A stretch of DNA of 64,000 nucleotides, from NCBI GenBank assembly GCA_018711005.1, contig DVIT01000004.1:1-64000 (forward strand). Direction: 5' to 3'. Each line of letters opens with the position of its first letter. Positions within the stretch are counted from its first letter, which is position 1. Under the pieces are notes generated by a model that did not search any database, was not told the origin of the DNA, and saw only the letters and a program-made list of their open reading frames with translations. This DNA comes from Candidatus Scybalocola faecigallinarum. GTDB lineage: Bacteria; Bacillota; Clostridia; Lachnospirales; Lachnospiraceae. Below are positions 43,644 to 52,012 of the stretch, one piece after another. A program made the translations under genes and the position numbers.

Positions 43644-45218
43644 ATGATGAAAACAAGATTACTGGTTTTAACTTCTGCAGTTGCTGTGACGGCTATGATT
43701 ATAGGATGCAGCGATCCGGCTGTGGAATCCGAAAATATCCAAATAACGGATAATGCTTCGGTAGCAGAGTCTGATGATTTAGAGAAAAGTACATCTGACA
43801 TCTCTGAGGAATCAGCTGCAGACACAATTTCACAAGAAAATAGTGGAGTTACGGTAGTTACAGATATATCTCAATTATCTGCTCAGCCTGCCTATGGCGC
43901 AAATACAGACTATGCTTACTGGACGACGATACCTTATATGGTGGAGGATGCTCAGATTCAGTTTACGGCTACTGTTTCCGCAGATGAAGCTTTGGAAGCT
44001 TTTGAAGTTCAATGTCAGTTTTTTGAGGACCAGTTGGCGACAGTGGAGTATGTGGAGGGTACGTTGACTACCACACAAGATAATACGGGATTTATGACAG
44101 ACATTGCGCCGGATGTTGTACAATATGCCATTGATCAGGATATATGGCTGACAACAGATAATTGCCCGGCAGAATATGGGGTGTTTTCAGATCCGGGAGA
44201 TGAACCGGCACCTGTAAATTATGTAGAGGATACAAGACCTTTATATATTCAGGCAGGGGTATACGAAGAAGATTTTGAAAGAAGTAATGCCAGCTTAAAC
44301 GGCCTGGCTACATCAATTAAGGACGAAAACCTGGCACAGTATAAGCAGCCTTGTGAGATAAAGGGCACTGTAGAATCTGTGGAATATGATACATATTATT
44401 ATGCCAAGGATCTGGCTGATGGGGATGCTCAAAGCCACGCAACGCCGATTACAAAAACCGCTTATGTATATCTTCCGGCTGGTTATGATAATACCAAACA
44501 ATATAATATCCTGTATTTACTTCATGGTGGTGGAGATTATGCAGGGAAATGGTTTTCGCAGCAGGATACTGCCGATGGCGAGCTGGGAACCGGATATGCA
44601 GTGAACATATTGGACAATCTGTTTGCCAATGGTGCTGCAGAGCCGTTTATTGTAGTTACTCCCGGACTGTATAATGATGGAGAAGAAGGAACTCAGGAGC
44701 TTACAGGATTTACAGAGACCTATGGTTATGAGCTGAGAGATCTGATCACGGTTGTAGAACAAAAATATTCTACTTATGCAGAAGATGTAACAGAAGAAGC
44801 CTTGATTGCAAGCCGCGACCATCGTGGTTTTGCCGGGCTTTCCATGGGCTCTATTACAACCTGGCATTCAGCCATTGTCAACTGTCTTGATATTGTAAGC
44901 TGGTTTGGTAATATGTCAGGAGGCCCTTCTGCAGATCAGAAAGAAGCTGAAGATTATACAAGCAATGTTATTATTCCTGCGATTGAGGAAGGGGCAGCTA
45001 AAGGCTACAATATTAACATGCTTTTAAGTATGAACGGTGTCCATGACATAGCACTTGAACCCCATGTTGCCACTCATAAACTGCTTGTGAAATTTGCAGA
45101 AAATAATGATGCTTTGAAGGTTGGAGAGAACTATGACTTTATCGCATCGGATGGCGCCCATACATTTGAAGCATGGAATCTGTATCTGTATGATATGGCA
45201 CAGGTGTTCTTTAAATAA
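43644..45218 (+). CDS. Secreted esterase lipoprotein (CE1/feruloyl-esterase-like)
   Basis: The protein has 524 residues. It has a signal peptide with a lipobox ending at Cys22 (AMIIGC), an acidic tether (about 23-75), an N-terminal beta-rich module, and a putative esterase domain from about residue 270. That domain contains YVYLPAGYDNTKQYNILYLL and LLHGGGDYAGKW. The nucleophile is Ser400 in GLSMG, and His506 (DGAHTFEAW) is the likely catalytic His. Homologues hydrolyse acetyl or feruloyl esters on xylan. It is probably anchored outside the membrane and repressed by the divergent TetR protein. The ATG-ATG start follows AAAGGAGG. Confidence 0.88.
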   Translation: MMKTRLLVLTSAVAVTAMIIGCSDPAVESENIQITDNASVAESDDLEKSTSDISEESAADTISQENSGVTVVTDISQLSAQPAYGANTDYAYWTTIPYMVEDAQIQFTATVSADEALEAFEVQCQFFEDQLATVEYVEGTLTTTQDNTGFMTDIAPDVVQYAIDQDIWLTTDNCPAEYGVFSDPGDEPAPVNYVEDTRPLYIQAGVYEEDFERSNASLNGLATSIKDENLAQYKQPCEIKGTVESVEYDTYYYAKDLADGDAQSHATPITKTAYVYLPAGYDNTKQYNILYLLHGGGDYAGKWFSQQDTADGELGTGYAVNILDNLFANGAAEPFIVVTPGLYNDGEEGTQELTGFTETYGYELRDLITVVEQKYSTYAEDVTEEALIASRDHRGFAGLSMGSITTWHSAIVNCLDIVSWFGNMSGGPSADQKEAEDYTSNVIIPAIEEGAAKGYNINMLLSMNGVHDIALEPHVATHKLLVKFAENNDALKVGENYDFIASDGAHTFEAWNLYLYDMAQVFFK

Positions 45219-45289
45219 GAATCGTTTTGAATAATATATTTTTAAATAGTAATTTCGCAATAGAGGGGTAGTAAGCATTATTAAACGAC

Positions 45290-45318
45290 TTGACTTTGCT
45301 GGCTTCTTTTAATATAAT
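45290..45318 (+). promoter_or_regulatory. Promoter of the toxin-antitoxin pair
   Basis: TTGACT and TATAAT are separated by exactly 17 bp, 79 bp ahead of the antitoxin start. It is among the best sigma-A matches in the window. Confidence 0.7.
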
Positions 45319-45396
45319 AAAACCAAGAAGTAAAGAAACAAAGAAAATGCGAATAAAAATAGATATTTTGCATAATATTAAGAGGAGGTAATGCAT

Positions 45397-45774
45397 ATGC
45401 CAACAGCAGTCAAGGAAAGAGGGGCTGTTAAGATGAATAGAAAGATTCTTAGCATTTCGTCAAAAAGGCAGATTACTATCCCGCAAAAGTTTTATCAGGC
45501 TTTAGGGTTTGGTGATGAAGCGGAGTGCGTTGTGCGCGGAGATGAATTAGTTATCCGCCCAGTAAAAACGGTTTCTGGGGGTGAATTTGCTGAACAGATT
45601 CTTGCTGAGCTTATTGCAGAAGGGCTGTCTGGAGAAAAGCTGCTTTCTGAGTTTAAGAGCAGGCAGGCACAGATCAGACCTGCTGTTGAAGCCATGCTGT
45701 CTGATGCAGAAGATGTAGCAGCAGGAAAAGGTGAGTTTGCTACATATGATGATGTATTTGGAATGGAGGATTAA
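45397..45774 (+). CDS. AbrB/MazE-family antitoxin
   Basis: The protein has 125 residues. The AbrB swapped-hairpin domain spans about 15-55 (ISSKRQITIPQKFYQALGF, then VVRGDELVIRPV). The acidic C-terminal half ends in YDDVFGMED and would wrap the toxin. The ATG at 45397 is 8 bases from AGGAGG; the ATG at 45391 is too close. It is followed 3 bp later by a RelE/ParE toxin gene. It should bind DNA at the operon promoter and neutralise the toxin. Confidence 0.87.
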   Translation: MPTAVKERGAVKMNRKILSISSKRQITIPQKFYQALGFGDEAECVVRGDELVIRPVKTVSGGEFAEQILAELIAEGLSGEKLLSEFKSRQAQIRPAVEAMLSDAEDVAAGKGEFATYDDVFGMED

Positions 45775-45777
45775 GTT

Positions 45778-46071
45778 ATGCTTCAAGTACGATTTCTTCC
45801 TCCTGCGGCAAGATTTATTAAAAAGCTGAAAGATAAAACGTTAAAAGAACTATACAAAAAGGCAATTAATGATATTTGTGAAGATTATACTATTGGTGAA
45901 GAAAAAACTGGCGATTTGAGCGGTGTTTTTGGCTACGACATTTATTACAATAAAACAAACTATGAGCTGGCATATACGATTGAGCGTGTTGATGAAGAAA
46001 TTGTGGTAGTAATCATGGCCGGAACACGGGAAAATTTTTACGATCAGCTGAAACGATACCTGAAAAGATAA
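45778..46071 (+). CDS. RelE/ParE-family toxin
   Basis: The protein has 97 residues. LPPAARFIKKLKDKTLKELY is the N-terminal helical hairpin, and YELAYTIERVDEEIVVVIMAGTRENFY is the beta core of RelE/ParE proteins, ending in a basic tail. RelE-type members cut mRNA on the ribosome, while ParE types poison gyrase. The subtype is not decided by this sequence. It is encoded 3 bp after the antitoxin and closed by a strong terminator. Confidence 0.87.
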   Translation: MLQVRFLPPAARFIKKLKDKTLKELYKKAINDICEDYTIGEEKTGDLSGVFGYDIYYNKTNYELAYTIERVDEEIVVVIMAGTRENFYDQLKRYLKR

Positions 46072-46077
46072 CCCCAA

Positions 46078-46125
46078 AACCCCCTTACGTTTTCTGTTTC
46101 TGCAGAGAACGCAAGGGGGTTTTTA
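46078..46125. terminator. Bidirectional terminator
   Basis: AACCCCCTT-ACGTT pairs with AACGC-AAGGGGGTT and is followed by TTTT. It lies between the toxin gene and the convergent MATE gene. Confidence 0.8.
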
Positions 46126-46156
46126 TGATCAGGTCTGTTTGAACGCGTATTCCATT

Positions 46157-47509
46157 TTACATCTTTGCAAGGATTTTTGAAAATTTAACCCTAAAGCATA
46201 TAAACGTGGTGACTGCTGCAAGGAAGTCGGCAATGGGCTCTGCCAAAAATACGGCAAAGACCTGGTCTGCCAAAAATAACGGCAGAATAAAGATCAGCGG
46301 GATCAGCAAAATGATCTTACGCAGCAGCGCCAGGAAAAGAGAAATCTTTGCTTCGCCTAAAGCGACAAAGGTCTGCTGACAGGAGTTTTGCACGCCCATC
46401 ATAAACGCCGCTGCCAGGTAAATGCGCAGCGCCCAGGCAGAATAATCCTGAAGCTCCTGTGTGCTGGCAAACAGCGACACTAAAAGTCTTGGGGCCAGCA
46501 TGTTCAGCAGCCAGAAGGCGGTGGAAAATGTTACGGCGCAAATAAACAGCAGCCGGAAGGCTTTTTTCACACGTTCTTTATTATGCGCCCCGTAATTGTA
46601 GCTGACGATGGGCTGGGCGCCCTGGGCAAGTCCCATGATTGGCAGGGTGAAAAACTGCATAATACTGGAAAGGATGGTCATAGCGCCGACTGCCAGATCT
46701 CCGCCGTATTTTTGAAGGGACATATTAAAGCAGATATTTAACAGACTTTCTGTACTCTGCATAATAAATGGAGAGACGCCCAGAGCCACAACGGGAAGGA
46801 TGATCTCTTTTTGCAGATGGATATTTTTCCTGCGTATTTTTAAAATACTCTTTTGGGATGTAAGGAATTTCAGCACCCAGACACATGAAATGGCCTGGGA
46901 CAGGATGGTGGCCCAGGCTGCGCCGGCAACGCCCATGTTAAATACAAAGATAAATACAGGATCCAGCACAATGTTGATCACAGCGCCGATGATCACCGTA
47001 AGCATACTTGTTTTGGCAAAGCCCTGGGCTGAAATGAAATTGTTCAGTCCCATAGTTACAGTAACAAAGAATGTTCCCAAAACGTAAATAGACATGTAGC
47101 TCCAGCCATAGCCGATGGTATTTTCGCTGGCGCCAAAGAGCATGAGCAGCGGCTGTCCGAAAATTTCAAAGCCAACAATAAGCAGGATGGAAAGGATAAT
47201 GGAAAGGGCCATGCAGTTTCCAAGGATCTTCTCAGCACCGTCATTGTCCTTCTGACCCATGCGGATCGATGCTCTGGGCGCGCCGCCCATGCCGACCAGT
47301 GCGGAAAATGCGGATATGATGGTGATAATAGGAAATGTGACGCCTACGCCGGTGAGTGCGGTGGAGCCGATTTCCGGAATGTGGCCAATATAAATACGGT
47401 CCACAATGTTGTACAGCAGATTGACCACCTGTGCCGTAATACAGGGGATTGCCAGTGATGTAAGGAGCCGTCCCACCGGGGCGGTTCCCAGCTTGTTTTC
47501 TTCTGCCAT
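46157..47509 (-). CDS. MATE-family efflux transporter
   Basis: The protein has 450 residues and 12 helices. It contains IPCITAQVVNLLYNIVDRIYIGHI at the start and VALGVSPFIMQSTESLLNICFNMSL at the second repeat. It is more like the MepA/VmrA branch than the MATE pump at 33.8 kb. The ATG at 47509 is 8 bases behind CAGGAG; the ATG three codons earlier abuts it. It is divergent from the flavoprotein operon. The substrate is unknown. Confidence 0.91.
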   Translation of the reverse strand: MAEENKLGTAPVGRLLTSLAIPCITAQVVNLLYNIVDRIYIGHIPEIGSTALTGVGVTFPIITIISAFSALVGMGGAPRASIRMGQKDNDGAEKILGNCMALSIILSILLIVGFEIFGQPLLMLFGASENTIGYGWSYMSIYVLGTFFVTVTMGLNNFISAQGFAKTSMLTVIIGAVINIVLDPVFIFVFNMGVAGAAWATILSQAISCVWVLKFLTSQKSILKIRRKNIHLQKEIILPVVALGVSPFIMQSTESLLNICFNMSLQKYGGDLAVGAMTILSSIMQFFTLPIMGLAQGAQPIVSYNYGAHNKERVKKAFRLLFICAVTFSTAFWLLNMLAPRLLVSLFASTQELQDYSAWALRIYLAAAFMMGVQNSCQQTFVALGEAKISLFLALLRKIILLIPLIFILPLFLADQVFAVFLAEPIADFLAAVTTFICFRVKFSKILAKM

Positions 47510-47669
47510 GTTTTTCATCTCCTGATAGTGATTTTATATTGTAAACGTTCATGCCGTATTCCAGCGGCTGCTTCACATTAAAGATCAGGAAGTCAAACCA
47601 GCGGATATGGCAAATAACCATTATATAGCATAGCACAGCCGTCAGAGGATAGCAAATCGAAAATACCAT

Positions 47670-47684
47670 TGAGTCATTGACTCA
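47670..47684. promoter_or_regulatory. Palindromic operator over a -35 box
   Basis: TGAGTCA-T-TGACTCA is a perfect 7-1-7 palindrome. It contains the TTGACT -35 box (47677-47682) of the flavoprotein promoter, whose -10 is TATACT (47700-47705) after 17 bp. A repressor bound here would block transcription. No regulator gene lies beside it. Confidence 0.55.
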
Positions 47685-47705
47685 GACTTTTTTTAAGGGT
47701 ATACT
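47677..47705 (+). promoter_or_regulatory. Promoter of the flavoprotein / ATP-grasp operon
   Basis: TTGACT-17 bp-TATACT, 104 bp ahead of the coding start. Confidence 0.7.
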
Positions 47706-47757
47706 ATATGACGAAAATGACAATAATGGTAAACAGTTTGTTTATAGAAACAGCACG

Positions 47758-47782
47758 TAACAGTTCACTGCCTGAACTGTTA
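47758..47782. repeat. TTCA palindrome of the dispersed family
   Basis: TAACAGTTCA (47758-47767) pairs with TGAACTGTTA (47773-47782) around CTGCC. It lies in the leader of the flavoprotein operon, 26 bp before the start codon, and could influence translation. Confidence 0.6.
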
Positions 47783-47808
47783 TTGCATCCAACCAGGAGG
47801 TGTTGTCT

Positions 47809-49215
47809 ATGAAATATGATGTGATCATTATCGGGGCAGGCCCTTCCGGGATTTTTTGCGCCTACGAGCTGATGAAAGAGAATCCGGACATGAAAGTCCT
47901 GATGATCGAAAAAGGCCGTGCCATTGAGTACCGGAATTGTCCGAAACGTAAGACGAAAAAGTGTGTGGGCTGTGTACCATGCTCTATCACTACAGGTTTT
48001 GCCGGAGCCGGGGCATTTTCCGACGGAAAGCTTTCTCTTTCGCCGGATGTGGGCGGGAACCTGCCGGAAATCCTGGGCTATGAAAGGACAGAAGAACTGA
48101 TCCATGAAGCGGATCAGGTATATCTTAAGTTTGGCGCTGATGAAAAGGTTTACGGTATTGATGATTATGCAGCTATTGAGCAGATCCGTGCCAAAGCGAT
48201 CCGGGCCAATTTAAAACTGATCGAATGTCCCATCCGCCATCTTGGCACAGAGGAAGGCTATAAGATTTATACCCGCATCCAGGAGCATTTGCTGGCAGCG
48301 GGAGTAACGATCCGGTTTATGACCATGGTAAAGGATATTGTCATGGAGGATGGCCGTGCTGTGGGCGTGATCACGGATAAGGGCGAGACCTATTATGCCG
48401 ATGAAGTGGTTGCCGGTGTGGGCCGGGAAGGCTCCGAATGGTTTTCCGGTATTTGTAAGGCTCACGGGATCGAGACACGGGTCGGTACGGTAGATGTGGG
48501 CGTCCGGGTGGAAGTTCGGGACGAGATCATGAAAGAACTGAATGAAAAGCTTTATGAGGCTAAGCTGGTGTATTATACCCCTACCTTTGATGATAAAGTA
48601 AGAGTATTCTGCACCAATCCTTCCGGTGAGGTGGCAACAGAATATTATGAAGGCGGCCTGGCAGTGGTCAATGGTCATGCCTATAAGTCTCAGGAGTTTA
48701 AGACAAAGAATACAAACTTTGCTCTGCTGGTCTCTAAAAACTTTACATCACCCTTTAAATCTCCCATTGAATATGGCAAGCATATTGCCCAGCTGGGAAA
48801 TATGCTGTGTGACGGGAAGATCCTTGTACAGCGCTACGGTGACTTTAAGCGGGGCCGCCGGACAACCCAGGAACGTATGGTGCGCAATAACATTATGGCT
48901 ACGTTAAAAGACGCGGTTCCCGGAGACCTGTCCCTTGTATTTCCGCACCGGATCATGGTGGATATTGTGGAAATGATCGAGGCACTGGATAAGGTGACGC
49001 CGGGCATTGCCAGCGATGAGACGCTTTTATACGGCGTGGAAGTGAAGTTTTATTCCAACAAGGTGCTTGTTAACGAGGATTTTGAAACCAGCGTTCCAGG
49101 CCTTCGGGCAATGGGCGACGGCGCCAGTGTTACAAGAGGCCTTCAGCAGGCATCGGCCAACGGGATCAGTGTGGCCAGGAGCATATTAAAGAAAAGAGGC
49201 ATTGAAATTAAATGA
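47809..49215 (+). CDS. FAD-dependent dehydrogenase (COG2509 type)
   Basis: The protein has 468 residues. The FAD dinucleotide fold begins at IIIGAGPSGIFCAYEL (Gly9, Gly11, Gly14). The conserved cysteine cluster CVGCVPCSITTGFAGAGAFSDGK identifies the uncharacterised COG2509 flavoproteins. GLRAMGDGASVTRGLQQA near the end is the second FAD contact. The substrate is unknown. Its stop codon overlaps the ATG of the ATP-grasp ligase, so the two are translationally coupled. That hints at a shared pathway, possibly around an amino acid used in the envelope. Confidence 0.87.
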   Translation: MKYDVIIIGAGPSGIFCAYELMKENPDMKVLMIEKGRAIEYRNCPKRKTKKCVGCVPCSITTGFAGAGAFSDGKLSLSPDVGGNLPEILGYERTEELIHEADQVYLKFGADEKVYGIDDYAAIEQIRAKAIRANLKLIECPIRHLGTEEGYKIYTRIQEHLLAAGVTIRFMTMVKDIVMEDGRAVGVITDKGETYYADEVVAGVGREGSEWFSGICKAHGIETRVGTVDVGVRVEVRDEIMKELNEKLYEAKLVYYTPTFDDKVRVFCTNPSGEVATEYYEGGLAVVNGHAYKSQEFKTKNTNFALLVSKNFTSPFKSPIEYGKHIAQLGNMLCDGKILVQRYGDFKRGRRTTQERMVRNNIMATLKDAVPGDLSLVFPHRIMVDIVEMIEALDKVTPGIASDETLLYGVEVKFYSNKVLVNEDFETSVPGLRAMGDGASVTRGLQQASANGISVARSILKKRGIEIK

Positions 49216-50426
49216 TGGAATTTAAAGAACGGGAATTTGTTCCCGTAGTTTTTGGGGCAGATATTAATACCTACAGTGTGGCCCGGGCATTTTATGAGGA
49301 ATACCAGGTAAAGACATGGGTTCTCGGGAAATATATGTCCGGCCCAAGCTGCTACAGCAAGATCACCAATTACCGCAGAAATCCTCAGATGGATACCGAA
49401 GAAGTGATGTTAAAGGCGATCCGCAAGCTGTCCAAGAAGTTTTCGGATAAGAAGCTGATCGTCCTTGGCTGCGGCGATAATTATGTGGAAATGCTCAGCA
49501 AGCTGAAGGATAAGCTGCCGGAAAATGTGATCGCCCCTTATATTGACCATGAGCTGATGGTGCAGCTGATTTTTAAGGAGAACTTTTATAAATTATGTGA
49601 TAAGCATGGCATTGACTACCCGGCAACCCTGGTTTACAGCAGGGATATGGGATCTGATGTGGATGTGAAGTTCCAGTATCCGGTCATCTTAAAGCCGTCC
49701 AATGGCGTGGATTATTTCCATCATCCGTTTGAGGGACAGCATAAGATTTATAAGCTGAACTCCCTGGAAGAAGTGAAAAAGACGATTGAAGATATTTATG
49801 CTTCCGGTTACTCGGACAAGCTGATCATCCAGGATATGATCCCGGGAAATGACGAATATATGCGGGTGCTTACATGCTATTCAGACAGAAATCATAAAGT
49901 GAAAATGATGTGCCTGGGCCATGTGCTCCTGGAAGAACATACGCCTCTGGGATTGGGAAATCACGCCCTGATCATTACCGAGCCCAATGATTCCTTAACA
50001 GAAAAGGTAAGAAATCTTCTGGAAGATCTGGACTTTGTAGGATTTTCCAACTTTGATATTAAATATGATTCCAGAGATGGAAAGTATAAGTTTTTTGAAC
50101 TGAACTGCCGTCAGGGCCGCAGCAACTTCTATGTGACCAACTCCGGCTTTAACATTGCCCGCTACCTGGTGGAAGATTACATTGAACAGAAGGATATTCC
50201 TTTTAAGACCGCACAGGACGAATATTTGTGGATGGTCGTTCCCAAGGCTGTTGCCTTTAAGTACGTTAAAGATCCGGAAATGAAGCAGCGCATGAAAAAG
50301 CTGATCAAAGAAAAGAAAATGGTCAACCCTCTGTTTATGCGGGGCGACCTTGGATTAAAGCGCTATCTGCGTCTTGTGAAAGGCCATCTGCGCCATTATT
50401 CTAACTATAAAAAATATTATAACTGA
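49212..50426 (+). CDS. ATP-grasp carboxylate-amine ligase, D-aspartate-ligase-like
   Basis: The protein has 404 residues. It is similar along its length to what I recall of the Enterococcus faecium D-aspartate ligase. Shared positions include FVPVVFGADINTYSVARAFY, YSKITN, LGCGDNYVEMLS, FPVILKPS-type YPVILKPSNGVDYF, MMCLGHVLLEEHTP and FELNCRQGRSNFYVT. That enzyme adds D-Asp to the lysine side chain of peptidoglycan precursors. The present protein may add an amino acid to precursors or act in a related ligation. The acceptor and donor are not proven. The ATGA overlap with the flavoprotein indicates co-translation. Confidence 0.8.
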   Translation: MMEFKEREFVPVVFGADINTYSVARAFYEEYQVKTWVLGKYMSGPSCYSKITNYRRNPQMDTEEVMLKAIRKLSKKFSDKKLIVLGCGDNYVEMLSKLKDKLPENVIAPYIDHELMVQLIFKENFYKLCDKHGIDYPATLVYSRDMGSDVDVKFQYPVILKPSNGVDYFHHPFEGQHKIYKLNSLEEVKKTIEDIYASGYSDKLIIQDMIPGNDEYMRVLTCYSDRNHKVKMMCLGHVLLEEHTPLGLGNHALIITEPNDSLTEKVRNLLEDLDFVGFSNFDIKYDSRDGKYKFFELNCRQGRSNFYVTNSGFNIARYLVEDYIEQKDIPFKTAQDEYLWMVVPKAVAFKYVKDPEMKQRMKKLIKEKKMVNPLFMRGDLGLKRYLRLVKGHLRHYSNYKKYYN

Positions 50427-50438
50427 TGTAATTTCCCC

Positions 50439-50464
50439 GGGGCTGCCGTGAAAACGGCAGCCCC
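50439..50464. terminator. Terminator with GAAA tetraloop
   Basis: GGGGCTGCCGT-GAAA-ACGGCAGCCCC lies between the convergent ligase and GNAT genes. Confidence 0.65.
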
Positions 50465-50491
50465 AGGCAAAAGGGGGCAGGAAATCCCTGT

Positions 50492-50995
50492 TTACATGTG
50501 TAAAACGTATCTCCATCCCTTTTCTGTTTTTTCATAAGGCCTGAATCCGGCCTTTTCAAAGCATTTTCTTGATCCCGTATTATAATCATAAATTTCATCA
50601 ACAAAAAGCTCTTTGTAACCTAGACGGATGCCCCGGCGGACCAGGCTGCACACGACTTTTGTGCCAAGGCCCATGCCTCTGAGCAACGGATCGCCGATGA
50701 CGATAGGCATATCCTCTTGCCAGAAGGTCACATCCCCTACAGGCGTCCAGAGATCATTTCTGAAAATTTCAATAAAGTATAATTCTCCATGGGCATTCAA
50801 ATAGGTATACATTTTTTCAATCCGTTCCATAGAGTAGGGCTCGATTTTTCCGTCCACCAGGCGCACGGTTTCCGGATCCTGGTACCATGGCCAGGCAAAA
50901 TTAAAATGACCGTCATATTTGCGCAGCCGCAGTTTTATGTGATCCTGGCAGGGAACATGAAGAACCTCCGGCTGTTGGATTCCGGGAATAGGCAT
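50492..50995 (-). CDS. GNAT-family N-acetyltransferase
   Basis: The protein has 167 residues from an ATG 7 bases after GGAGGTGA. The acetyl-CoA motif is IGDPLLRGMGLGTKVVCSLVRRGIRLGY, and DYNTGSRKCFEKAGFRPYEK is motif B. It resembles RimJ/RimL-like or AAC(6')-like small-molecule acetyltransferases. The N-terminal part (LRKYDGHFNFAWPWYQDPET) recalls the aminoglycoside-type enzymes, but the substrate is unknown. It is a single gene on the minus strand. Confidence 0.85.
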   Translation of the reverse strand: MPIPGIQQPEVLHVPCQDHIKLRLRKYDGHFNFAWPWYQDPETVRLVDGKIEPYSMERIEKMYTYLNAHGELYFIEIFRNDLWTPVGDVTFWQEDMPIVIGDPLLRGMGLGTKVVCSLVRRGIRLGYKELFVDEIYDYNTGSRKCFEKAGFRPYEKTEKGWRYVLHM

Positions 50996-51094
50996 TGCAG
51001 TCACCTCCTGTATTTTGCGTCGGCAGTAAACACTGCGTTTTTATCATAACAAAATCCGGAGAAAAATTCCAGAAAAACGGCAATAATACCTGCA

Positions 51095-51137
51095 GGGCTG
51101 TGAAACCCAAGCCAGCAGACCCGGGATTTCACAGCCC
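51095..51137. terminator. Stem-loop in the 315-bp GNAT/ABC interval
   Basis: GGGCTGTGAAA pairs with TTTCACAGCCC around 21 bases. It is 110 bp upstream of the ABC promoter. The rest of this interval contains no gene. Confidence 0.4.
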
Positions 51138-51245
51138 CTAATATATTTCCCCTCTCATGATGTATTTTATATGAAAAAACTGCTTAAAGGGCATAATTCT
51201 GACAGACCGCAGGATAAACGGATAAACAGCATTATAAATCTGTCA

Positions 51246-51274
51246 TTGACAAAAAAACCGGCCCACGGTAGTCT
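51246..51274 (+). promoter_or_regulatory. Promoter of the ABC operon
   Basis: TTGACA (51246-51251), a 17-bp spacer and TAGTCT (51269-51274), 37 bp ahead of the start codon. Confidence 0.5.
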
Positions 51275-51310
51275 GTAATTAGAAGATCGTGAAAAGAGGA
51301 GGGAATGGAA

Positions 51311-52012
51311 ATGGATGTTTTGGAGCTTAAGGATGTGCGGTATGTGTATCAGACAAAGTATCAGAAAAAGGAAGCGCTTAAAGGGATCAGCGGGATTTTT
51401 GAGACGGGAAAGCTGTATGCTGTGGTCGGGCGGTCCGGCAGCGGCAAGACGACCTTGCTGTCGTTAATGGCAGGGTTGGATCTGCCCACATCCGGGGATG
51501 TGATCTGTGAAGGTGTTTCCACAGCCCGGATGGATCTTGCAAAATACCGGAGGGAAAATGCGGCGGTGATCTATCAAAGCTTCCGGCTGATCCCGCTGCT
51601 TACGGTGGCGGAAAATATTATGTATCCCATGGAGCTTATGGGAATGAAGGCAAAGCAGGCCCGGAAGCAGGCCCGGGAGCTGGCTCAAAAGGTAAACCTG
51701 CCGGAAGAACTTCTGGATCGTTTTCCAACCATGCTTTCCGGCGGTGAGCAGCAGAGAGTGGCTATTGCCAGAGCATTGGGGATGAATACAAAGCTCCTTT
51801 TGGCAGATGAACCAACAGGAAATCTGGATACCCAAAACAGCAGTCTCATTTTTGAACTTTTGCAGGAGCTGGCCCATGAAATGGACTACTGCGTTATTGT
51901 TGTTACCCATGATATGGAACTGGCATCAAAAGCGGATCAGATTATAGAGCTGCAGGACGGAAGGGTTGTTGAAGATGACCCGGAAGGAGGAAATGGGAGG
52001 GATAACGGATGA
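51311..52012 (+). CDS. ABC transporter ATP-binding protein (MacB/LolD-like)
   Basis: The protein has 233 residues. Walker A is GRSGSGKTT, the signature LSGGEQQRVAIARAL, and Walker B LLLADEPTGNLD; VTHDMELASKADQI holds the switch His. It powers the FtsX-type permease encoded next, whose ATG overlaps its stop. Such pairs export antimicrobial peptides or lipoproteins, or act in envelope signalling. The ATG at 51311 is 7 bases from AGGAGGG; the ATG at 51305 is too close. Confidence 0.92.
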   Translation: MDVLELKDVRYVYQTKYQKKEALKGISGIFETGKLYAVVGRSGSGKTTLLSLMAGLDLPTSGDVICEGVSTARMDLAKYRRENAAVIYQSFRLIPLLTVAENIMYPMELMGMKAKQARKQARELAQKVNLPEELLDRFPTMLSGGEQQRVAIARALGMNTKLLLADEPTGNLDTQNSSLIFELLQELAHEMDYCVIVVTHDMELASKADQIIELQDGRVVEDDPEGGNGRDNG

